DNA from: Ignavibacteriota bacterium
GTDB lineage: Bacteria > Bacteroidota > Ignavibacteria > Kapaibacteriales > UBA2268
Direction of reading: 5' to 3'
Assembly (NCBI GenBank): GCA_019637995.1
Contig: JAHBUQ010000003.1
Span: forward strand, 1-64,000
Length of the DNA stretch: 64,000 bases
The translations under genes and the position numbers were made by a program. Below, one piece after another: positions 56,676-64,000 of this stretch; the first letter of the stretch is position 1; each line of letters begins with the position of its first letter. The notes under the pieces are model-generated. The model saw only the letters and a list, made by a program, of their open reading frames with translations, had not been told where the DNA came from and did not search any database.

Positions 56676-57056
56676 CTAAAATCCTCTTTCTTTTCGTATT
56701 TTGGTATATGCTTCATTAATTTCCTGAGATTTTCTTTCGGCATTTTTTCTTGTATTGTCATCAAATTTTGCAAATCTGTCAGGGTGATATTCTTTCATCA
56801 ATTTTTTATAATTATTCTTAATATCATCAATAGTTGAATTTGGACTTAATCCCAATATATTATAATACTTACTTAATGGCGATGATGAATAATTTTCTCG
56901 GTTTTGATTTCTTTCTTTATTATTTACTTTTTCAGAATTCAGCTCATCAATTATTCTTTTTAACTCTTCATCTTCATTATTAAATGAGTAAGAGCCTGAG
57001 TCAGATTGATTAATATTTGCCTTAAATATTTTTGATATACGATTTAAAATTTGCAT
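56676..57056 (-). CDS. Small J-domain protein
   Basis: A 126-residue protein whose J domain is at the C-terminus (residues ~62-126; YYNILGLSPNSTIDDIKNNYKKL, HPD in MKEYHPDRFAKF, SQEINEAYTKIRKERGF). Canonical DnaJ carries it at the N-terminus with Gly/Phe and zinc regions, which are absent here. It should stimulate a DnaK-type ATPase. The first 60 residues are polar, with no recognised domain. First gene of a three-gene unit with the rhodanese protein and the sigma-54 activator. Confidence 0.88.
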   Translation of the reverse strand: MQILNRISKIFKANINQSDSGSYSFNNEDEELKRIIDELNSEKVNNKERNQNRENYSSSPLSKYYNILGLSPNSTIDDIKNNYKKLMKEYHPDRFAKFDDNTRKNAERKSQEINEAYTKIRKERGF

Positions 57057-57355
57057 AGAATTTCTTTTGTTTCTTTTTCAAATAATTTTCTTTTAAGTTT
57101 TATAATTAAATCAAGTCAAATGGTTAAGTTCAAATTGAATCAAAGAAAACCCTAAGCATTATTATTATTTGACCTTAGTTTATTATTAGAAAAATATCCT
57201 TAAATTTCAAAAAACTTGTTGAAAACACCTCTTAATTTGAATAATATATAACGTTCCATACTGCCTTTTGTTTTAATCACACCTGACAAAAAGTCATAAA
57301 AAAGCCGCTTCTTAAATTATAAGATAGCGGCTTAATTGTAGATTATATAATAATA
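57057..57355. other. Intergenic region rpoC to J-domain gene
   Basis: About 300 bases. The left part (57057-57290) is AT-rich and must hold the promoter of the J-domain/rhodanese/activator unit. I see no defensible -10/-35 and no small gene. The right end holds the rpoC terminator. Confidence 0.45.
57298..57333 (-). terminator. Intrinsic terminator after rpoC
   Basis: AAGCCGCT (57302-57309) pairs with AGCGGCTT (57326-57333). An inner TCTTA/TAAGA extends the stem past a one-base bulge. On the minus strand a T-run (57298-57303) follows. It lies 22 nt beyond the rpoC stop and ends the rpoBC transcript. Confidence 0.9.
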
Positions 57356-60300
57356 CTACACCGAAATATTATGTGCTTCCATTTCTTCCTGAATTTCATC
57401 AGAAATATCTGCCAATGGGTCTTTGTCGTTGGAATAAGTCGCTTTACCAAAAATATTACCAACATCAGAAGTCCAGTTCATTTCCTGATAAGCTCTCAAG
57501 CCTGTACCGGCAGGTATTAACTGTCCAAGTATGATATTTTCCTTTAATCCTTGAAGATGGTCTACCTTCGCAGCAACTGAAGCTTCTGAAAGAACTCTTG
57601 TTGTTTCCTGGAAAGAAGCCGCTGACAGCCAGCTTTCAGTAGTAAGAGAAGCTTGTGTAATACCTAAAAGTATCGGCTCTGAAATAGCAGGCTCGGCAGG
57701 TTCAAACTCTGCAATTCGAAGATTTTTCTTCTTAAGGTCATTATTTATTTCGCGTACTTTTTTACGTTGAGTCAGATAACCTTCACTATATTTTGATTCG
57801 CCTTTATCAGAGATTACAACCATATTCTTGATAATTTGGTTTTCATCATTGAATCTTTGACGGTCAACATTATCATTTTCAAGTAGTGAAGAATCTCCCG
57901 ATTCGACAATTCTAACTTTCTGGAGCATCTGACGCACGATAACCTCAATATGCTTATCGTTAATCTTCACACCCTGCATTCGATAAACTTCCTGAATCTC
58001 GTTTACAAGATATTCCTGCACAGCGTTTGCGCCCTTAATTCTAAGAATGTCGTGAGGATTTATAGAACCTTCCGTCAATCTGTCACCTGTACGAACAAAG
58101 TCACCTTCCTGAACAAGAATATATCTGCCCACAGGAACACTGTATTCTATTTTGGTTTTGCCGTCCTGAGAGGTGACAAGAACAACTCTTTGACCACGTT
58201 TCATCTTATCAAATGCAACAATACCGTCAATATCTGAAACAATCGCAGGACTCTGAGGTGATCGGGCTTCGAAAAGCTCAGTTACTCTTGGAAGACCACC
58301 GGTGATGTCTCTTGTTCTTCCAAGGTCCCTCGGAATTTTGACTAAAGACGTACCCACACCTACAATATCATTATCATCAACGCGCAACTGAGCACGTGAC
58401 GGAATATTGTAAGATTTGAGAACCATTCCGGTATCATCAATTACTTCGATAGTAGGAATTTTTGTTCTATCTTTTGAATCCATAACAATTTTAGTGATGT
58501 GTCCGGTCTGCTCATCGTTTACTTCACGATAAGTAACATTATGCAACAAATCGCGATAACGAATTCTGCCCGAAAATTCAGTAATGATTGTAGCATTATA
58601 TGGATCCCATTCATAAATAACGCTGCCTTTCTTAACCGGCATACCGTCATTGACTGAAAGTACAGCACCATAAGTAACATCGTATTTAGTAAGTGTTCTA
58701 TTACTTTCAGGATCAACAATATGTATCGTGCCGCTACGGCTGATTGCAATTGTTATTGTGCCTTCATCTCCTTCATAGCTGATAGTTCTGATGTTTTCAA
58801 AATTGATGATACCATCAAACTTAGCAACAACAGAAGATTGTGACGCAACAAGAGCCGCTGTACCACCGGTATGGAAGGTACGAAGGGTAAGCTGAGTACC
58901 GGGTTCACCGATTGACTGTGAAGCAATAGTACCAACGGCTTCACCAATATCAACAAGCTGACCGGTAGCAAGGTTACGTCCGTAACACTTGGCACATACA
59001 CCTTTACGGCTTTCGCAAGTCAATACAGAGCGAATCAAAACAGATTCAATTGAAGTAGATTCAATCTTAGCAGCAACATCTTCATCAATCAAACCGCCAC
59101 CTCTGAGAATTAATTCATCGGTCATCGGGTCAATAATGTCTCTTAAAGCAGTACGTCCTACAATTCTCTCTGTTAAAGGCTCTTTAACTTCTTCGCCATC
59201 TTTGAGTGCTGTCATTTCAACACCACGAATTGTACCACAGTCGGCTTCAGAAATGATAACATCCTGAGCAACATCATGCAGACGTCGGGTTAGATAACCG
59301 GCATCAGCTGTTTTAAGTGCAGTATCGGCAAGACCCTTACGAGCTCCGTGGGTAGATATAAAATACTCAAGTATTGAAAGTCCTTCCTTAAAGTTTGAAA
59401 TAATCGGGTTTTCAATTAATTCACCGGTTGAGCCGGATAACGACTTTTTCGGTTTAGCCATAAGACCACGCATACCGGCAAGCTGACGAATCTGCTCTTT
59501 TGAACCTCTTGCTTTTGAATCGAGCATCATCCAGAATGTATTGAATCCCTGCTTATCTTTTTGCATTTCAGAATATAGTTTGTCAGCTACAAGATTTGTA
59601 GCAGTTGACCATGTATCAATAATTTTGTTATATCTTTCACCTGAACTGATTACACCGTTGTGGTAAGCTTCTTCGATTTTATCAACCTTACCCTGAGCAT
59701 TTAAAATAATACTTCTTTTGAGGTCAGGAATAACTACGTCGTGAATGCTCACCGATAAACCACCTTTTGTCGCATAGAAGAATCCAAGGTCTTTAAGCGC
59801 ATCTAGGAATTCAACAGTTTTTGCAAGACCAGCATTTCTAAAACAATTACCGATGATCTGGCGAAGTCTGTTTTTAGTCAAAAGCTCATTGATAAAGCCT
59901 AATTCTTCAGGAACAATTTCATTTAAAATCACTCTGCCAACAGTAGTCTCAATACTCTGACCATGAGTACGAACACGAATTCTTGAGTGAAGTTCAACTT
60001 TTGCCTGGTCATAGGCAATCTGAACTTCTTCAGCTGAAGAAAAAGACTTGCCTTCACCCAGACAGCCTGGGCGTTGTTTTGTTAAGTAATAAACCCCGAG
60101 TACCATGTCCTGAGAAGGAACCGTAATAGTATCACCATTCTGAGTGTGCATGATATTATGCGGAGCAAGCATCAATAGCATAGCTTCAAGCTGTGCTTCA
60201 TAACTGATTGGAACGTGAACAGCCATCTGGTCACCGTCAAAGTCAGCATTAAATGCGGTACAGACAAGAGGGTGCAGCTGAATTGCCTTACCTTCAATCA

Positions 60301-61645
60301 GTCTCGGCTGAAAAGCTTGTATACCAAGCCTGTGAAGTGTAGGGGCGCGGTTAAGCATTACAGGATGTCCTTCTATCACTTTTTCGAGGATATCCCATAC
60401 TTCATTTGTTTTGCGTTCAACCATCTTCTTTGCACTTTTCACAGTCTTAACATGTCCGCGTTCGATAAGTCTTCTAATTATAAAAGGCTTGAACAGTTCA
60501 ACAGCCATATCCTTTGGAAGCCCGCACTCGTGTATTCTTAATTCGGGACCTACTACGATTACCGACCTCCCTGAATAATCCACGCGTTTACCAAGAAGAT
60601 TCTGACGGAAACGACCTGTTTTACCTTTCAAAGTATCAGCAAGAGATTTCAAAGCTCGCTGTGATTCACTTCTAACTGAGCGACGACTATTATCGAAAAG
60701 TGCATCTACGGCTTCCTGAAGCATTCTTTTTTCATTACGAAGAATTACTTCGGGAGCTTTAATATCTATTAATCTCTTAAGTCTGTTATTTCTGATTATA
60801 ACTCTTCTGTATAGGTCATTCAAGTCAGAGGTTGCAAACCTTCCGCCTTCCAGCGGAACAAGAGGTCTCAAATCAGGAGGAGTAACAGGAATTACATCAA
60901 GCACCATCCAGCTTGGTTCATTAGGAGTATTGGCTTTAGTACTGTTTTTAAAAGCATCAAGAACTCTTAGTCTTTTGAGTAAATCTGCTTTCTTCTGCTG
61001 AGATGTTTCACCTTTTAAAATTTCTTTTAAAGTTATATATTGCTTTTCGGGGTCAACTCTTTTAAGCAATTCTTTAACTGCTTCGCCACCTATGAGAGCA
61101 ATAAATTTGTTTGGGTCTTCATCATCAAGAAGTTGATCTTCTTTAGGAAGAGAATCCAAAATATCCAAATACTGTTCTTCAGTAAGCAAGTCTTTGGTTT
61201 GCAAGCCTGTTTTTCCCGGCTGAACTACAATATAAGATTCATAATAAACTATTCTTTCAATATCTTTGGTTGGCATACCTAAAATAGCACTAATTTTGCT
61301 TGGCAAGGTTCTCAAAAACCAAATGTGTACAACAGGTACAGCCAGCATAATATGTCCCATTCTTTCGCGGCGTACAGATTTTTGGGTAACTTCGACTCCA
61401 CATCTATCGCAAACTATACCCTTATATCTTATTCTTTTGTATTTACCGCAAGCGCACTCCCAATCTCTAATAGGACCGAAAATCTTTTCGCAGAACAAAC
61501 CATCCTTTTCCGGACGGAATGACCTGTAGTTTATAGTTTCAGGCTTAGTAACTTCACCATGTGAACGATTAAGAATATCGTCCGGTGAGGCGATTTTAAT
61601 GGATATCTGCCTGAATCCTCTCCTCGGTATTGACATTGATTGCAT
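57356..61645 (-). CDS. rpoC: RNA polymerase beta' subunit RpoC
   Basis: A 1,429-residue subunit. An N-terminal zinc site ([20 protein letters not shown]) opens the protein. The catalytic Mg motif [14 protein letters not shown] is present, as are [21 protein letters not shown], the bridge-helix and trigger-loop area, and the second zinc site [21 protein letters not shown] lies about 8 nt before the ATG, a strong Shine-Dalgarno. It follows rpoB by 94 nt and has its own terminator. Size and arrangement match rpoBC in FCB-group bacteria. Confidence 0.98.
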   Translation of the reverse strand: MQSMSIPRRGFRQISIKIASPDDILNRSHGEVTKPETINYRSFRPEKDGLFCEKIFGPIRDWECACGKYKRIRYKGIVCDRCGVEVTQKSVRRERMGHIMLAVPVVHIWFLRTLPSKISAILGMPTKDIERIVYYESYIVVQPGKTGLQTKDLLTEEQYLDILDSLPKEDQLLDDEDPNKFIALIGGEAVKELLKRVDPEKQYITLKEILKGETSQQKKADLLKRLRVLDAFKNSTKANTPNEPSWMVLDVIPVTPPDLRPLVPLEGGRFATSDLNDLYRRVIIRNNRLKRLIDIKAPEVILRNEKRMLQEAVDALFDNSRRSVRSESQRALKSLADTLKGKTGRFRQNLLGKRVDYSGRSVIVVGPELRIHECGLPKDMAVELFKPFIIRRLIERGHVKTVKSAKKMVERKTNEVWDILEKVIEGHPVMLNRAPTLHRLGIQAFQPRLIEGKAIQLHPLVCTAFNADFDGDQMAVHVPISYEAQLEAMLLMLAPHNIMHTQNGDTITVPSQDMVLGVYYLTKQRPGCLGEGKSFSSAEEVQIAYDQAKVELHSRIRVRTHGQSIETTVGRVILNEIVPEELGFINELLTKNRLRQIIGNCFRNAGLAKTVEFLDALKDLGFFYATKGGLSVSIHDVVIPDLKRSIILNAQGKVDKIEEAYHNGVISSGERYNKIIDTWSTATNLVADKLYSEMQKDKQGFNTFWMMLDSKARGSKEQIRQLAGMRGLMAKPKKSLSGSTGELIENPIISNFKEGLSILEYFISTHGARKGLADTALKTADAGYLTRRLHDVAQDVIISEADCGTIRGVEMTALKDGEEVKEPLTERIVGRTALRDIIDPMTDELILRGGGLIDEDVAAKIESTSIESVLIRSVLTCESRKGVCAKCYGRNLATGQLVDIGEAVGTIASQSIGEPGTQLTLRTFHTGGTAALVASQSSVVAKFDGIINFENIRTISYEGDEGTITIAISRSGTIHIVDPESNRTLTKYDVTYGAVLSVNDGMPVKKGSVIYEWDPYNATIITEFSGRIRYRDLLHNVTYREVNDEQTGHITKIVMDSKDRTKIPTIEVIDDTGMVLKSYNIPSRAQLRVDDNDIVGVGTSLVKIPRDLGRTRDITGGLPRVTELFEARSPQSPAIVSDIDGIVAFDKMKRGQRVVLVTSQDGKTKIEYSVPVGRYILVQEGDFVRTGDRLTEGSINPHDILRIKGANAVQEYLVNEIQEVYRMQGVKINDKHIEVIVRQMLQKVRIVESGDSSLLENDNVDRQRFNDENQIIKNMVVISDKGESKYSEGYLTQRKKVREINNDLKKKNLRIAEFEPAEPAISEPILLGITQASLTTESWLSAASFQETTRVLSEASVAAKVDHLQGLKENIILGQLIPAGTGLRAYQEMNWTSDVGNIFGKATYSNDKDPLADISDEIQEEMEAHNISV

Positions 61646-61739
61646 GGAATCACTCCTTAAATCTATGAGTTTTCAATTATATATTATTCTTTTTCAGTAT
61701 TAATTGCAAGGATTATTAAATCTCTGCCATGTTAAGGTA

Positions 61740-64000
61740 TTATTCAATGTGAATATCTAAACACAATCCCTGCAACTCACGCACTAGTACGTTGAAAGAT
61801 TCAGGAATATTCGGATCAGGCATATTATCACCCTTGACAATAGCTTCGTACATCTTGGCTCTACCAGCTACGTCATCGCTCTTCATAGTTAACATCTCCT
61901 GAAGTGTATGAGCAGCACCATAAGCTTCAAGTGCCCATACCTCCATTTCACCAAGACGCTGACCACCAAATTGAGCTTTACCGCCGAGTGGCTGCTGAGT
62001 AATTAAACTGTAAGGTCCAATCGAACGTGCGTGAAGTTTATCTGCAACAAGGTGAGCAAGTTTTAGCATATAGATTACTCCAATTGTGACTTTCTCATCA
62101 AATCTATCACCAGTTCTGCCATCATAAAGAACAGATTTGCCGTCTCTTGGTAAACCGGCTCTTTCGAGATAATCACCAACCTGATCCCATGTCGCACCAT
62201 CAAAAATTGGTGTTGCAAAGAATGTTCCAAGTTTAACGCCTGCCCAGCCAAGTGCTGTTTCATAAAGCTGACCAAGGTTCATACGAGATGGTACACCAAG
62301 CGGGTTAAGTACTATATCAACAGGCGTTCCGTCGGGCAGGAATGGCATATCTTCAGGATTTACAATCTTTGAAACGATACCTTTATTACCATGACGACCA
62401 GCCATTTTATCACCAACCTGTAGTTTGCGTTTCTTTGCGACATATACTTTTGCCATTTGAAGGATGCCGGGCTGAAGTTCGTCGCCGGCTGCAAGTTTGT
62501 TCTTTTCAGCTCTGAAATTACTTTTATCGTCATTACGCTTGTTTATGAAATTAGATATCATCTGTACAAGTTTTGTATTCTGTTCTTCATCAGATAAAAT
62601 CGCCTGATCAGTATCAATAATATCAGGTTTAAGAATTCCTTCATCATATTTTGCAAAAACATCCTTTGAAGTTATTTTACTTCCGGCTCTGAAAACAGAT
62701 ACACCATTTTGAAGTCTTAAACCGAGAATTTTTTGACCATCAAGCATACTTGATAAACGAGTAACACAATCATTATCCAAAGCTTTCAAAGTATCTTTTT
62801 CAAGTTTAGTAATTTGGTCCTGACGTTTCTTTTCCAAAGCACGGGTATCTTTATCCATAGTAAGCAAGCGACGAGTAAATAATTTTGTATTTATTACCAC
62901 CCCTTTCAAACCGGGTGTTGCTTTAAGCGATACATCTTTAACATCACCGGCTTTATCACCGAAAATTGCTCTGAGAAGTTTTTCTTCAGGAGTTGGGTCA
63001 GTTTCACCTTTTGGTGTAATTTTACCAATTAGAATATCACCTTCATTAATTTTGGCGCCAATTCTTACAATTCCACTTTCATCTAAGTCTTTAGTAGCCT
63101 CTTCACTTACATTGGGAATTTCACGGGTAAATTCTTCTTCACCACGTTTAGTATCTCTAACCTGAAGTGTAAATTCTTCAATATGAATTGAGGTAAATAT
63201 ATCTTCGGCTACCATACGACGGGAAATAATAATCGCATCCTCAAAATTATAACCACGCCAAGGCATAAATGCTACCATAACATTCTGTCCGAGTGCAAGT
63301 TCCCCTTTATCTGTTGATGCGCCATCAGCAAGTGGCTGACCTTTGATTACTTTTTGACCGACAGAAACAATAGGGCGCTGATTAATACAAGTATCCTGAT
63401 TAGTTCTGAAGAACTTCATCATGTGATAAGTAACAACATCTTTATAATCAAAAGAAACTAATTTTTCTTCTTCTGAACGATTATCATCATATCTTACAGT
63501 TATATATTCAGTACAAACATATTCTACTACACCGCTTCTTTCAGCAAGCAAAAGTGTACGGGAATCTTTGGCAACTTTTGCTTCCATACCGGTACCTACA
63601 ATCGGAGCTCGTGGTCGAAGCAATGGTACTGCCTGACGTTGCATATTAGATCCCATAAGTGCACGGTTGGCATCATCATGTTCCAGAAATGGAATCAGAG
63701 AGGAAGCAGGTGATGTAATCTGGTCAGTTGAAATATCAATATAATTTACTTGTGATGCATCAACAAGCACAAAGTCGCCGGAGCGTCTTGCTCTTAGTTT
63801 TTCACCAACCAAATTACCGTCCTGGTCTGTAGGTGTGGAAGCAGGAACTACAATTAATCCGTCTTCCTTGTCTGCAGGCAAGTATTCAATTTCATCAGTA
63901 ACTTTTCCATTTACAACTTTTCTGTAAGGAGTTTCAATAAAACCTAAATAATTTATTTGAGCATGCATAGCAAGTGAAGAAATCAAGCCGATGTTTGGAC
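61740..64000 (-). CDS. rpoB: RNA polymerase beta subunit RpoB (5' end outside window)
   Basis: The C-terminal ~750 residues; the frame runs off the window edge and the start is not seen. The first visible residues are [20 protein letters not shown], a conserved block before the rifampicin-exit region, so a TTG at 63986 is not the true start. Also seen: [66 protein letters not shown] and [24 protein letters not shown]. It forms the polymerase core with RpoC, encoded 94 nt downstream. Confidence 0.98.
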   Translation of the reverse strand, partial: PNIGLISSLAMHAQINYLGFIETPYRKVVNGKVTDEIEYLPADKEDGLIVVPASTPTDQDGNLVGEKLRARRSGDFVLVDASQVNYIDISTDQITSPASSLIPFLEHDDANRALMGSNMQRQAVPLLRPRAPIVGTGMEAKVAKDSRTLLLAERSGVVEYVCTEYITVRYDDNRSEEEKLVSFDYKDVVTYHMMKFFRTNQDTCINQRPIVSVGQKVIKGQPLADGASTDKGELALGQNVMVAFMPWRGYNFEDAIIISRRMVAEDIFTSIHIEEFTLQVRDTKRGEEEFTREIPNVSEEATKDLDESGIVRIGAKINEGDILIGKITPKGETDPTPEEKLLRAIFGDKAGDVKDVSLKATPGLKGVVINTKLFTRRLLTMDKDTRALEKKRQDQITKLEKDTLKALDNDCVTRLSSMLDGQKILGLRLQNGVSVFRAGSKITSKDVFAKYDEGILKPDIIDTDQAILSDEEQNTKLVQMISNFINKRNDDKSNFRAEKNKLAAGDELQPGILQMAKVYVAKKRKLQVGDKMAGRHGNKGIVSKIVNPEDMPFLPDGTPVDIVLNPLGVPSRMNLGQLYETALGWAGVKLGTFFATPIFDGATWDQVGDYLERAGLPRDGKSVLYDGRTGDRFDEKVTIGVIYMLKLAHLVADKLHARSIGPYSLITQQPLGGKAQFGGQRLGEMEVWALEAYGAAHTLQEMLTMKSDDVAGRAKMYEAIVKGDNMPDPNIPESFNVLVRELQGLCLDIHIE

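Noticed and set aside
63984..63986. TTG as the start of the RNA polymerase beta gene
   Set aside because: The frame stays open to the window edge with conserved PNIGLISS residues before it; the gene is cut by the window.

Overview
The window is AT-rich, gene-dense bacterial chromosome with no insertion sequence, phage gene or CRISPR array. The protein set points to the Bacteroidota/Chlorobiota/Kapabacteria (FCB) side of the tree. It includes a secreted subtilase with a type IX secretion (Por)-type C-terminal sorting segment, a DUF5686-like outer-membrane protein, a DksA-like protein with a degenerate zinc finger, a very large IgGFc-binding/ASH-repeat surface protein, LpxK, and RND efflux genes. 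Several genes carry recognisable Shine-Dalgarno motifs (rpoC, fbp, rpsR, mltD, secD). This fits a deep-branching relative (Ignavibacteria/Kapabacteria-like) better than classical Bacteroidetes, where such motifs are scarce. The placement is an inference from protein character, not from a marker-gene tree.

Layout. 1-10335 (minus): a surface protein cut by the window edge, an RluB-type pseudouridine synthase, a REC-only response regulator with a large PocR/PAS/GAF histidine kinase, and an HMG-CoA-lyase-family enzyme. 10710-20777 (plus) is the only plus-strand block: a tightly packed run of TonB-dependent receptor, MFS permease, hemN, protoporphyrinogen oxidase, hemH, a stand-alone PolX-type helix-hairpin-helix protein, an unknown lipoprotein and a drug-type MFS exporter. 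I read its first five genes as a candidate porphyrin uptake plus terminal haem synthesis unit. 20782-31292 (minus): DUF5686-like protein, subtilase, two lipoproteins, LpxK and a DUF374 acyltransferase. 31370-42249 (minus): fructose bisphosphatase, MltD-like transglycosylase, a ZnuABC-type zinc importer, two parvulin-type chaperones and MurC.

42456-64000 (minus): tRNA-Lys(CTT), an RND tripartite efflux operon, a small ribosomal cluster (a 56-residue DUF4295-like protein, L31, S18), a DksA-like protein with a long Lys/Ala/Thr tail, PurA, a STAS protein with SecF and SecD, a sigma-54 activator with rhodanese and J-domain proteins, then RpoC and the C-terminal part of RpoB.

Most of the window is housekeeping and envelope biogenesis. 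The parts most worth a second look are the haem/porphyrin operon and its two unexplained passengers, the tiny ribosomal-cluster gene, the zinc-ligand losses in L31 and the DksA-like protein, the PocR kinase with its stand-alone receiver, and a perfect CRP-like palindrome at 5413-5430.
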